A stretch of 64,000 nt of DNA from Bacteroidetes bacterium GWF2_43_63 (GCA_001769275.1 MEOQ01000014.1:56495-120494), one strand, 5' to 3'; counted from the first letter of the stretch, positions 25,050 to 33,732 are shown. Made by a program: numbers and translations. Notes: generated by a model from the sequence alone, not told the origin.

Positions 25050-25478
25050 TTACATCCGGTCCATATACCAGTTGAGTTCTTTTTCACGTTTCCTGTTTTC
25101 GAAAATAGTGCTGATGATTTTTTGCAGGCGAAAAAAAGCTGTTTCACTTTTCACAACATAATCAAAAGCTTTGTGATGCATACACTCAATAGCTACATCA
25201 ATTTTATCCTGTGCCGATAGCATGATTACCGGAATATTAGAATCAAATGCGAGAATTTTATCCAGTGTTTCAAGGCCATTCATGGCGTTTTTACTAATTC
25301 CATCAAGCTGATAATCCAAAATAATCACATCGGGCTTATTGGATAACGACTTAAGACAAAGTTCCCCAGTTGCAAAGGTCTCTATATCGAAGTCCCCACT
25401 CTCGAGAAACTGAATTTCCAGTAGTTTCAAAAAAACAGCTTCATCATCAACCAGAAATATTTTTATTTTGGTTTTCAT
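25050..25478 (-). CDS. Stand-alone receiver-domain response regulator
   Basis: 142 residues, only a CheY-like receiver: DDE at residues 11-13, phosphoacceptor Asp in VIILDYQLDG (about residue 56), Ser in VIMLSAQ and Lys in DYVVKSE. A short helical tail (RKREKELNWYMDRM) replaces any DNA-binding domain. It overlaps the hybrid kinase stop by 4 nt (coupled translation). It probably serves as a phosphate sink or as a protein-protein effector of that kinase. Confidence 0.93.
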   Translation of the reverse strand: MKTKIKIFLVDDEAVFLKLLEIQFLESGDFDIETFATGELCLKSLSNKPDVIILDYQLDGISKNAMNGLETLDKILAFDSNIPVIMLSAQDKIDVAIECMHHKAFDYVVKSETAFFRLQKIISTIFENRKREKELNWYMDRM

Positions 25479-27853
25479 TTCTTTTTTTTATTAGCTTTTT
25501 CTAATTTCAGTAGTTCCATGGACAATTCTACGCAAGCTTTCATGCAAATCATGTCGAGTTGCGACACCAATTTGCTTATCTCTTCACCGTGATTGTTTGT
25601 ATCGGTCAATTCATGAATTTTTCGGGCCATTATTTCATACTCGTGACTTATTCCCACAATCGAAAAAGTAGGAATCATTTTATGCACCGCCGCACGCACC
25701 ATTGACCAGTCATTATTTTCGACGCCGTCCTTCATTGTCTGAATATACGCCGGCGTTTGATCGATATATAGCGAAATCATTTCCATCATCAAAGCGGCAT
25801 TGGACCTTGTTGTGCGCGTCAGATAATCCAGGTTTATGCACGGGCCGGCCGGCTTTTGTATATCATCTTTGCTCTTGTCGCTATGATTCAGCAATGGTTT
25901 TCGGACCAGCAGAATAATTTTATTGAAAAGGAGTCTTTCGTCAACGGGTTTTGAAATGTAATCATCCATTCCAACCGCTTTGCATTTTGCCAGATCCACC
26001 GTAGTTACATCGGCCGTTAATGCCACTATCGGAACATCGCAATGCATGATATTTCGGATGTAATCTGTGGCTTCGAAACCATTCATCACAGGCATCTGCA
26101 AATCCATCAGCACAATATCATACGATTGCTCCTGCAGTTTTTCAATGGCAATTTTTCCGTTGGATGCAATATCGCAATCAAAGCCAAACTCTTCAAGAAT
26201 GGTTTTCATCAGCAACTGATTCAGCGCAATGTCTTCTACCACCAGTACTTTTACTTTTTTGATGGAACTGTCGAAATCAATGGTGACATTTTCCGGATCC
26301 ACCAGCTCTCTTGTTTTCGTGAATGGCAAAATGAAGCTAAATGTGGAGCCTTTGCCCAGCTTGCTTTTCACATGTATTGATCCGCCCTGCGATTCGACCA
26401 GCTTTTTCGCAATAGCCAGCCCAAGACCAGTTCCGCCAAAGATGCGTGATGTTTCGCTGGTTGCCTGCTGGAAATTTTCGAAAATGGTTTTCATCTTTGT
26501 CTGTGCAATTCCGATTCCGGTATCGTTAACTGCAAACTCAATCACAACATTGTCTTCGGTTTCGCTGAGCAGCTTTACACTTACGGTAATAACCCCTTCG
26601 GATGTGAATTTGACGGCATTGCTCACCAGATTGAGAATGATCTGATGCAGGCGAACCGGGTCACCAATCAAAACGGAAGGAATACGTCTGTCATATTCTT
26701 TGATCAATACTAAATTTTTCTCGCGGATTTTGGGTTCGAACAGGTGAAGCATGGCCGCAACCGAAAGATCCAGTTTAAACTTTGTTTGCTCAAACGAAAT
26801 TTTTCCTGCATCGACTTTGGCCAGATCCAGAATGTCGTTGATAAGAACAATGAGCGCTTCACCACTTGTTTTGATTGCCGACAGATATTCCTGCTGTTTC
26901 TCGCTCAGATTGGTTTTCAGAAGCACTTTGGTGAATCCGATAATGGCATTCATTGGCGTGCGAATTTCGTGGCTCATGTTCGACAGAAACTGTTGCTTTG
27001 CTTTCAACGCATCGTTGGCCACATCCATCGCCGTTTCCGCTTTTTGCTGCGCCACTTCGGCAACTCCCGTTGCCAGCTCGGCTATTCCGGTTGCATGCTC
27101 GGCCAGCAATTTGGCCTCGTTTAGTTGAGACTCAATTTTCTGTTGCTCCGTGACATCCCTGGCAACAATTACTACCCCCAGCACAAGGCCTTTGTCGTCT
27201 TTGAACACCGAACCATTGCATATCACCTTTTTTTCTGTACCATCTTCAAGCGTGAGTGGAATGTCGGCAATATAGCCGGTTTCAAAAATCTGCCGGTATG
27301 CTTTACGTGCCTTTGCAGGGTCGGTGAAATATTGAGAAAAAGAAGTTCCTTTAATTTTTTCTCTTGTCCTATCGGTTGCTGAGAGTGTTGCATTGTTTAC
27401 ATCCGTAATTTTCCCCATTAAATCGATGGCAAAAAGCGGGTCACGAATAGCCTCTATAATGCTCCTTGTGTAATGCGATGCCAGCTTCCGGGCTATGTCG
27501 TCACGAATCATAATAACCGCGCCCAACACTTTTCCCGATTTGTCGCGATACACGGTGCCGTTGAATAACACATCGGTCAGCTTGCCATTGGTGTCCCGAA
27601 GGGTAAGTGGGAAAACAGTGAGCGATCCTTTCGAAAACACTTTTCGGTACGCTTCGCGCGCTTTTGCCGGATCGGTGAAACAGTCAAAGAAATTGATACT
27701 GTCAATATTGTCCCTGCTCAACCCGGTCATGTTAACCAGGGCTTCGTTCATATCTAAGACTTTCCCATCCTTGCTGACGGTTATCAGCGGGACAAGACTG
27801 GCTTCTATCAATGTGCGCGCATCCATTTGCCTTGTTGTATTATTTGACCTCAT
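25475..27853 (-). CDS. Hybrid sensor histidine kinase: PAS-PAS-HisKA-HATPase-receiver-Hpt
   Basis: 792 residues with no membrane segments. Two similar PAS domains (about 10-125 and 130-245) share the FDCFTDPAKAREAYRKVF / FSQYFTDPAKARKAYRQIF element. A coiled coil leads to HisKA with phosphoacceptor His295 (NMSHEIRTPMNAI), then HATPase (NLVSNAVKFTSEG, DTGIGIA, FGGTGLGLAI). A receiver follows (about 535-650, Asp in VLMDLQMPVMNG), then a C-terminal Hpt domain (AAVHKMIPTFSIVG). This is a full internal phosphorelay. Its start lies 8 nt after the AraC gene at 27862 and it overlaps the lone receiver at 25478, so the three form one unit under operator copy 7. Confidence 0.94.
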   Translation of the reverse strand: MRSNNTTRQMDARTLIEASLVPLITVSKDGKVLDMNEALVNMTGLSRDNIDSINFFDCFTDPAKAREAYRKVFSKGSLTVFPLTLRDTNGKLTDVLFNGTVYRDKSGKVLGAVIMIRDDIARKLASHYTRSIIEAIRDPLFAIDLMGKITDVNNATLSATDRTREKIKGTSFSQYFTDPAKARKAYRQIFETGYIADIPLTLEDGTEKKVICNGSVFKDDKGLVLGVVIVARDVTEQQKIESQLNEAKLLAEHATGIAELATGVAEVAQQKAETAMDVANDALKAKQQFLSNMSHEIRTPMNAIIGFTKVLLKTNLSEKQQEYLSAIKTSGEALIVLINDILDLAKVDAGKISFEQTKFKLDLSVAAMLHLFEPKIREKNLVLIKEYDRRIPSVLIGDPVRLHQIILNLVSNAVKFTSEGVITVSVKLLSETEDNVVIEFAVNDTGIGIAQTKMKTIFENFQQATSETSRIFGGTGLGLAIAKKLVESQGGSIHVKSKLGKGSTFSFILPFTKTRELVDPENVTIDFDSSIKKVKVLVVEDIALNQLLMKTILEEFGFDCDIASNGKIAIEKLQEQSYDIVLMDLQMPVMNGFEATDYIRNIMHCDVPIVALTADVTTVDLAKCKAVGMDDYISKPVDERLLFNKIILLVRKPLLNHSDKSKDDIQKPAGPCINLDYLTRTTRSNAALMMEMISLYIDQTPAYIQTMKDGVENNDWSMVRAAVHKMIPTFSIVGISHEYEIMARKIHELTDTNNHGEEISKLVSQLDMICMKACVELSMELLKLEKANKKKK

Positions 27854-27861
27854 TTGATTTT

Positions 27862-28428
27862 TTAGCTCCCAACTTCTTCAATCGGTTGTCTTCGTTTATT
27901 CTTCATTTTCTTAAAATGCGAGGGCGTGAGTCCGGTCACTTTTTTAAACTGGTTCGACAAATGAGCCACGCTGCTGTAATTTAACTTGTACGATATTTCA
28001 GTAAGATTCAATTCATCATAAATCAGCAGTTCCTTGGCTCGCTCCACCTTATGCAGAATAATGAATTGCTGAATGGTGATCCCTTTCACTTCAGAATAAA
28101 TATTCGAAAGATACGTGTAATCATAATTCATCTTTTCGCTTATATAATCTGAATAATTCACTTTTGGCAACTCTTCTGAATAATGAATCATCTCAATAAT
28201 TATATTGTTTATTTTTTCAATCAGAATAGCCTTTTTGTCATCCATCAACTCAAGTCCGGATTTCTTTAATTCAGCTTTTAGCTCCTCTCTTTTTTCTTCC
28301 GACAGTTCTTCCATTATTTCAATCTCACCCAGATCTACAATTATAAAATGCAGACCGAGCTTCTTCAACGCTGCTTTCACAACCATCTTGCAGCGTATGC
28401 TGACCATGTATTTAACAAACAGTTTCAA
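27862..28428 (-). CDS. AraC-family regulator with ferredoxin-like N-terminus, candidate island regulator
   Basis: 188 residues. The C-terminal AraC domain (about 85-180) has LTEISYKLNYSSVAHLSNQFKKVTGLTPSHF. The N-terminal part (MVSIRCKMVVKAALKKLGLHF, DLGEIEIMEELSEEKRE, KSGLELMDDKKAIL) matches the paralogue at 23585-24145, but the CxxC is reduced to SxxC. It is first in a unit with the hybrid kinase and receiver. Its own promoter (28456-28521) carries the seven-copy operator, which suggests autoregulation. It is the best candidate for the protein that binds that operator, and this is inference. Confidence 0.92.
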   Translation of the reverse strand: MKLFVKYMVSIRCKMVVKAALKKLGLHFIIVDLGEIEIMEELSEEKREELKAELKKSGLELMDDKKAILIEKINNIIIEMIHYSEELPKVNYSDYISEKMNYDYTYLSNIYSEVKGITIQQFIILHKVERAKELLIYDELNLTEISYKLNYSSVAHLSNQFKKVTGLTPSHFKKMKNKRRQPIEEVGS

Positions 28429-28455
28429 ATAAATTGAGATTTAACCTACAACATA

Positions 28456-28521
28456 CAAAGTACTACCATTAATATGGATGTCTTGTTACACTAATCCGTG
28501 AAAAGGTTACATAAATCACAC
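28456..28521 (-). promoter_or_regulatory. Island operator/promoter copy 7 (AraC-hybrid kinase-receiver unit)
   Basis: Gene orientation: GTGTGATTTATGTAAC (28521-28506), 14 nt, GTGTAA (28491-28486), 26 nt, TTTG (28459-28456) in GTACTTTG. The ATG at 28428 is 27 nt downstream. This places the regulator under the same element as its presumed targets. Confidence 0.86.
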
Positions 28522-28554
28522 TTTTACAAATCAATCAATTAAAAACGTCCAGGA

Positions 28555-28587
28555 TTTGATACCATAATAAATTAAATATTAACTTTG
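28555..28587 (+). promoter_or_regulatory. Constitutive-type promoter of the 139-residue gene
   Basis: TTTG at 28555-28558, a 21-nt spacer and TAACTTTG at 28580-28587. This is a perfect match to the Bacteroidota housekeeping promoter, 35 nt before the ATG at 28623. It lacks the island motif, which marks the right boundary of the regulon. Confidence 0.75.
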
Positions 28588-28622
28588 TTTCGCAAACTAA
28601 ACACGAACAAAAATCAAGTATA

Positions 28623-29042
28623 ATGAAAAATGTTTTTATTTTTATATTGATGTTGTTATCCGCATCCACAATGTCCTATTCGCAACAGGCAAGTCTTACA
28701 ATCATTAATAAATCGGAGCGCGAAATGACCACCAAAGTGATGCAAGGGACCGAGAAAAAATCAACTTTGCACAAAACAGTTACCATCGCTCCGAAAGGAA
28801 AAGAGCTAATTTATTTCAGCGAAACCGGTCGCTATTTCACAAAGACCATGGCGGTGCTGCTTTCCAAAGACACACTGACACTCAACGACACACTGTACAG
28901 CAAGGGAACTCCGTTTGAAGTAATTGCCGACAGCAAGCGTGGCTACAGCAATATCACCATGAAGTTCATCGTAAAAGAATCGAAGAAGCCAATCCTTGAC
29001 GGAAGTTTCCCGATCACGCGAAAAGAATACGATGAGAATTGA
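28623..29042 (+). CDS. Hypothetical periplasmic protein
   Basis: 139 residues. A signal peptide (1-20, ending SYSQ) precedes a beta-rich mature domain: ASLTIINKSEREMTTKVMQG, LHKTVTIAPKGKELIYFSETGRYFTKTMAVL, TPFEVIADSKRGYSNITMKFIVKESK. I do not recognise a named family, though the layout suggests a single beta-sandwich that could contact a surface or a ligand. It is transcribed alone and divergently from the AraC regulator. Confidence 0.8.
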   Translation: MKNVFIFILMLLSASTMSYSQQASLTIINKSEREMTTKVMQGTEKKSTLHKTVTIAPKGKELIYFSETGRYFTKTMAVLLSKDTLTLNDTLYSKGTPFEVIADSKRGYSNITMKFIVKESKKPILDGSFPITRKEYDEN

Positions 29043-29256
29043 ATTTTTCCCGATTTTGTTTTTCCCATTCAAATATATGAAATCGGAATTACATTATTGA
29101 AAATTACCCAATCGCCATTTTCAGGCAAAGCAATCGGTTTCGGTCTGAGAATGTTTGGCAAATCCGACACAGGGAATGCCAGGAGCTATTTGTGCGAATA
29201 AAAAAATGAGAGTGGTCGCTCGCTGTTCACTCGCTCTCACTCTCACTCTGTTTTTG

Positions 29257-29330
29257 CTCCCCCCGCTGGACTTGAACCAGCGACCCTCTGATTAACAGTC
29301 AGATGCTCTAACCAACTGAGCTAGGGAGGA
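29257..29330 (-). tRNA. tRNA-Asn (anticodon GTT)
   Basis: The 74-nt minus-strand cloverleaf has acceptor arms TCCTCCC/GGGGGGA, a D-loop with AGCTCAGTTGGTTAGAGC, the anticodon stem TCTGA/TCAGA around the loop CTGTTAA (anticodon GTT), and a T-arm GCTGG-TTCAAGT-CCAGC. CCA is not encoded. It lies alone between two plus-strand genes. The run at 29204-29250 just downstream contains GAGAGTG/CACTCTC arms that may end its transcript. Confidence 0.97.
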
Positions 29331-29421
29331 ATGTTTTCCCAATAATTTGGGAGTGCAAAAATAATAAATTATTTTATCAGTGGCGATTTTTTTCCGAAAT
29401 TTGCAAAAATATTTTTAGACG

Positions 29422-30387
29422 ATGAAAATTATTGGTATTGGAAACGCCCTCACCGACCTGATGACTCAGATCGAAAATGATGAAGTTCTGAGCAATCTCA
29501 ATCTCCCGAAAGGAAGCATGCAACTGGTCGATTCGGCTATGTCGCAGCGGGCATCCGATGCCACACGCCATTTCAAACGCTCCCTGGCCAGCGGCGGATC
29601 GGCTGCCAACACCATTCACGGACTGGCCCGTTTGGGCCTTGAAACCGGATTTATTGGCAAGGTTGGTAAAGATGACCTGGGCGCGTTCTTCGAAAAAGAC
29701 ATGATCAGCAGCGGCATCAGGACTCACCTGATCCATTCCGGCACACCCAGCGGGCTGGCGCTGGCTCTTGTTTCGCCTGATGGAGAACGCACATTCGCCA
29801 CTTATCTTGGCGCCGCCTGCGAACTCGAAGACGCCGATATCGACGTCGAAGTGCTGAAAGAATACGACATTTTGCACATTGAAGGCTATCTGCTTCAAAA
29901 TTATAAGCTTATCTCCCACTCCCTAAAAACCGCCAAAGAACTCGGGCTGCGGGTTTCGCTTGATCTGGCCAGCTATAATGTGGTTGAGCAGCACCGCGAT
30001 TTTCTGAATGAAATGATCGACCTCTATGCCGACATCATTTTTGCCAACGAAGAAGAAAGCAAGGCGCTGACCGGGCTCGAGCCCGAAGAATCGGCAGCGT
30101 TTCTGAGCAAGCGGGTTGATATTGCAGCCGTCAAAACCGGCCCGGGTGGCTCTTTTGTTGCCATGAATGGTGAATTAATCAAAGTGCCGACACAAAAAAT
30201 CACTCCTGTTGACACTACCGGTGCCGGTGATTTGTATGCCGCCGGATTTCTGTATGCTTTGTCGAAAGGGAAAAACGCCTATGAGTGCGGCAGAACCGGC
30301 TCTATGATTGCCTCAGAGGTCATCACGCACATCGGCGCGAAAATTCCTGCCGAAAAATGGGAAACCATCGTGCAACTATCAAAGTAG
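29422..30387 (+). CDS. PfkB-family kinase, probable adenosine kinase
   Basis: 321 residues of the ribokinase fold. The N-terminal substrate region GIGNALTDLM is followed by the SLASGGSAANTIHGLARLG glycine motif, the lid GKVGKDDLG, and the C-terminal catalytic motif DTTGAGDLYAAGFLYAL with its Asp base. The substrate-side sequence (GNALTDLMTQI, SGGSAANT) resembles adenosine/inosine kinases more than fructokinases. It would phosphorylate a nucleoside with ATP in purine salvage. It is a single-gene unit after tRNA-Asn. Confidence 0.88.
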   Translation: MKIIGIGNALTDLMTQIENDEVLSNLNLPKGSMQLVDSAMSQRASDATRHFKRSLASGGSAANTIHGLARLGLETGFIGKVGKDDLGAFFEKDMISSGIRTHLIHSGTPSGLALALVSPDGERTFATYLGAACELEDADIDVEVLKEYDILHIEGYLLQNYKLISHSLKTAKELGLRVSLDLASYNVVEQHRDFLNEMIDLYADIIFANEEESKALTGLEPEESAAFLSKRVDIAAVKTGPGGSFVAMNGELIKVPTQKITPVDTTGAGDLYAAGFLYALSKGKNAYECGRTGSMIASEVITHIGAKIPAEKWETIVQLSK

Positions 30388-30494
30388 CCTTTTTGTCTAT
30401 TGTTTTAAAAAAAATGTGTCCTTATTTTTAAAAAAAAGGGCTTGTTAAACTTTTTTTTCGCACATTTGTCTAACGATAGTCAAAAATAATACTG

Positions 30495-30911
30495 ATGAAT
30501 AAAATCATTTTCCCCATTTTGTGCTTGTTTCTGGTAATTCCGACGCATGCACAGACTTCAGTTCAGGCCGATGTCAGATTAATTGATTCCTTTGGCGAAG
30601 CCAGAGTGCAGACAATGACAAATCAGACTCCCGATTCAATCCTGTATTACAACTTCTTCCTGAATTATTCCTTCGAAATCTGGAAAGCTGAAGATGTAAT
30701 GAAGTACATAAAACCCGCAAATGCCGGTTCAGTCGTTTTATTGGAGGACAATCTTGCAGCCCTCAGCAGTCGTGAAGATTTCAACATCCTTCACACAGGT
30801 CTTAAATGGAGTAAGGATCAGACTCAATGGTTCAAAATTGAAAATGCAAATTACTATATTAAGTTGCATTCGCTCAGTTATATTGAGAGAAAATTTAAAG
30901 CCGATAAATAG
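30495..30911 (+). CDS. Hypothetical periplasmic protein upstream of a T9SS gene
   Basis: 138 residues with a signal peptide (1-19, ending THAQ). The mature part has VQADVRLIDSFGEARVQTM, YYNFFLNYSFEIW and repeated aromatic strands. I cannot name the family. It ends 11 nt before the large type-B T9SS protein at 30923 and is co-oriented with it, so the two are probably co-transcribed. The AT-rich upstream region (30388-30494) has CACATTTG at 30461-30468 as a possible -7 element. A link to export or assembly of the neighbour is only a suggestion. Confidence 0.78.
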   Translation: MNKIIFPILCLFLVIPTHAQTSVQADVRLIDSFGEARVQTMTNQTPDSILYYNFFLNYSFEIWKAEDVMKYIKPANAGSVVLLEDNLAALSSREDFNILHTGLKWSKDQTQWFKIENANYYIKLHSLSYIERKFKADK

Positions 30912-30922
30912 GAGATGATATC

Positions 30923-33481
30923 ATGAAAATATTTGTTATTGCTGTTTCATTCGTTTTTTTCAGCTTGTCCGCTATAGGTCAAACCATTGTCAATTTGGAT
31001 GCATCAACGCATAACTCTACTCAGACCGGTTGTGCCTACTGGTTCTACGATGATGGCACCTCCTCGGGAAATTACACCAACAGTCAGGATCGCTGGATTA
31101 CCTTTGCCAGTAGCGATGCTGTCAATACCCACATGAAAGCCAGTTTCGCTTCATTTGATATTGATCCAAGTGATACACTGTTTATCTACGACGGTCCTAC
31201 AACCGCATCACCACTGATTGGTGCTTACAATGACAACAATCCTTTATCTGGTTCTGTCACAATGGTGCAAGCTTCCATTGCCAATGTTTCGGGCGATCTT
31301 ACCTTCCGTTTTAAAACCAACGGAACCACGGTTGCAGCAGGATGGGACTGCTCTGTAGGTTGTATTCCGCAATGCCAGGATGTTCTGGCCGCAGTTGATA
31401 CATTGCAGATGTTTCCGCTGCCCAACGACAGCAATTATGTTGATATCTGCTTTGGAGACATTGTCACATTTGCCGCAATGGGTGCCGGACCCGGGGTGTT
31501 CCCTGAAAACGACCTCCTGTACCATCAGGACTCATCAACAACGCTTTTCATCTGGGACTTTGGCGATGGAACCGTCGATACCGGCCGTGTGATTGACCAT
31601 TTATACAATTCTGTCATGGGTTATGACGTATTTCTGAATGTCATCGATACCCGCGGATGTACAAATACCCAATTGCTTGCCCTGCGTGTCCGTGTTTCAG
31701 GCAATCCTATTATCGACATAAAACCATTGCCCGATATCTGTGCTGGTGAGAGCATTGATCTTGTTGTTGGAGAAAATGCCACATCAACCATTGTGGTAGC
31801 CCCAACCGGTTCGTTTCAGATTGCCACAGAGCTATACGACAGTACCACATTTATTCCCGACGGGCCATATTGTTCAACCAACTGTTACTACACTCCCGTT
31901 ACATTCTCCACTTTTCCTCCCGGATCTACAATTACCAGCGCATCCGATATTGCATCGATCTGCATCAATATGGAGCACACTTTTACAGGAGACCTTGCAT
32001 TCAGCATTATTTGCCCAAACGGAACAACGGTTCAGATGGACAGCTACGACCATAGTGGTGGCGCAGATCTTGGAATTTCAAACTCAACCACTTATGATGA
32101 CTGCGACCCGGCTCAAAATCCTCCAGGAACCGGATGGACCTATTGCTGGTCCGAAGTATATCCCCAGCAGGGAACTTTGAATACACTTGATGCAGGCACA
32201 TCACCAATTCCCGCTACTGACACCATAAACAATACCGGATATATCACCACCGAAACCCCGTTTTTAGCATTAGTCGGATGCCCACTCAACGGAACATGGA
32301 GCATTGAAATCTGCGATGAATGGGGTCTAGATAACGGATATGTTTTTTGGTGGTCTCTCACCCTCTTGAATCAAACCCAGAGCGGGGCCTGGTCTTATAC
32401 CGTGCCCATTGATTCTGTTTCATGGGCAGGCCCTTACATTACAGCTACATCAGATTCAACGGCATTCATAGCTCCTATTGCTGCCGGCACATACACTTAC
32501 ACAGCAACAGTCTGGGATGTTTTTGGTTGCTCATATGACACAACGCTGAGTGTCGAAGTTCTTGCCAATCCCACTCCAGACCTCGGTCCAGACACCACAG
32601 CCTGTGAAGGCACCGCCATTTCTCTGAACGCGGGCACTGGAACCCAGTACTTCTGGTCAAACGGTGCCATAACTCAAACCATTAACCCCGATGTATCCGG
32701 TATTTATGCCATCACGGTAACAAACAGCAATGGTAATGTGGCCTGCTACGGATCCGATACTATTGAAGTAAACATGATTCCCTGGGCCAGTGTAAATCTG
32801 GGGCCAGACCTTTGTGAAACAGAATCAGCCACCCTCGATGCACAAAACCCGGGCTTCGATTATCATTGGTCCAATGGTTCTTCTGCTCAAACTATCGATG
32901 TCTCTTCAACAGGTACATATTCCGTTACTGTTTCTTATGGCGGCGCCTCAGAATGCAGCGATGTTGACACCATCAGTGTAAACATTATTCCAACACCCGT
33001 TGTGAATCTGGGACCTGATCAGGAAATGTGCAGGCACGAATTCAGAGACTATGATGTAAGCCAGACTTCGCCACAATATACATATCTATGGTCTACCGGA
33101 AGCTTATCCCCATACCTCCATGTTGAAGGACTTCCTGTAGGTTCGGTATCATACTCCGTCACGGTTTCGGGTTGCGATTCAAGATCTGATACTGTCCTTG
33201 TTGACGTTATTGCCTGCGATTTGACCATTCCGAATATCATCACTCCCAACGGTGATGGTTACAACGATGTTTTTGCAGTAGAAAATCTTCCATTCTATCC
33301 GAACAGTGTTCTTATGATTTTCAATCGCTGGGGAAAGAAAATATATGAAACTGCAAACTATCTGAATGACTGGGATGGGGAAAAATTTGCAGACGGGACT
33401 TATTTCATGGTCCTGAAAGTCAATTACGGCAATGAAGAATATGAAGATCACCATGGCACACTGACCATCATGAGAGATTAA
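30923..33481 (+). CDS. Large secreted multidomain protein with T9SS type B (CHU_C) sorting domain
   Basis: 852 residues. In order: a signal peptide (1-19), a CUB-like domain (about 22-140), a PKD domain (about 185-255, FIWDFGDGTVDTGRVIDHLY), and a proprotein-convertase P-like domain (about 320-480: ICINMEHTFTGDLAFSIICPNGT, LNGTWSIEICDEWG). Further Ig-like modules follow with the paired LGPD...LNAG...YFWSNGAITQTI pattern (about 545-770). The type B sorting domain begins IPNIITPNGDGYNDVF (about 770) and includes MIFNRWGKKIYE. It should be exported by type IX secretion and held on or released from the surface as an adhesin-like protein. No catalytic domain is visible. Confidence 0.93.
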   Translation: MKIFVIAVSFVFFSLSAIGQTIVNLDASTHNSTQTGCAYWFYDDGTSSGNYTNSQDRWITFASSDAVNTHMKASFASFDIDPSDTLFIYDGPTTASPLIGAYNDNNPLSGSVTMVQASIANVSGDLTFRFKTNGTTVAAGWDCSVGCIPQCQDVLAAVDTLQMFPLPNDSNYVDICFGDIVTFAAMGAGPGVFPENDLLYHQDSSTTLFIWDFGDGTVDTGRVIDHLYNSVMGYDVFLNVIDTRGCTNTQLLALRVRVSGNPIIDIKPLPDICAGESIDLVVGENATSTIVVAPTGSFQIATELYDSTTFIPDGPYCSTNCYYTPVTFSTFPPGSTITSASDIASICINMEHTFTGDLAFSIICPNGTTVQMDSYDHSGGADLGISNSTTYDDCDPAQNPPGTGWTYCWSEVYPQQGTLNTLDAGTSPIPATDTINNTGYITTETPFLALVGCPLNGTWSIEICDEWGLDNGYVFWWSLTLLNQTQSGAWSYTVPIDSVSWAGPYITATSDSTAFIAPIAAGTYTYTATVWDVFGCSYDTTLSVEVLANPTPDLGPDTTACEGTAISLNAGTGTQYFWSNGAITQTINPDVSGIYAITVTNSNGNVACYGSDTIEVNMIPWASVNLGPDLCETESATLDAQNPGFDYHWSNGSSAQTIDVSSTGTYSVTVSYGGASECSDVDTISVNIIPTPVVNLGPDQEMCRHEFRDYDVSQTSPQYTYLWSTGSLSPYLHVEGLPVGSVSYSVTVSGCDSRSDTVLVDVIACDLTIPNIITPNGDGYNDVFAVENLPFYPNSVLMIFNRWGKKIYETANYLNDWDGEKFADGTYFMVLKVNYGNEEYEDHHGTLTIMRD

Positions 33482-33498
33482 ATATCTCGATTCCATAC

Positions 33499-33522
33499 AG
33501 CCGGCTTCTGCCGGCTTTTTTT
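33499..33522 (+). terminator. Rho-independent terminator after the T9SS type B gene
   Basis: A perfect 7-bp stem AGCCGGC/GCCGGCT with a TTCT loop is followed by seven T residues, 18 nt past the stop. This is a strong intrinsic terminator. Confidence 0.9.
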
Positions 33523-33571
33523 ATATCCTGATCTTAACTACTGCAAATCATTGTCAGGCGCACGACAGAAT

Positions 33572-33671
33572 GTTGGGTACATTCGCTGACATTTTAGCGT
33601 CAGAAAACGCAGGTTGACCTCACGGCCATGCTGACCTGGAATCGTCAGCGGGAATAGTCTTGGTACCCAAC
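33572..33671. repeat. Long-range inverted arms in the 33.5-33.7 kb intergenic region
   Basis: GTTGGGTAC at 33572-33580 is mirrored by GTACCCAAC at 33663-33671. Smaller arms (CTGAC/GTCAG, AGGT/ACCT) lie between them. The right end, AACGATTCCGTGTCCGC, resembles the AACGATTCC/TCCGC words of the element at 14291-14338. Probably a degenerate member of the same family of intergenic palindromes. No gene is seen here. Confidence 0.45.
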
Positions 33672-33732
33672 GATTCCGTGTCCGCTCCTTATCACAAAAA
33701 AGACAGTCGGACGCCAAAATGTTGGGCGAATT

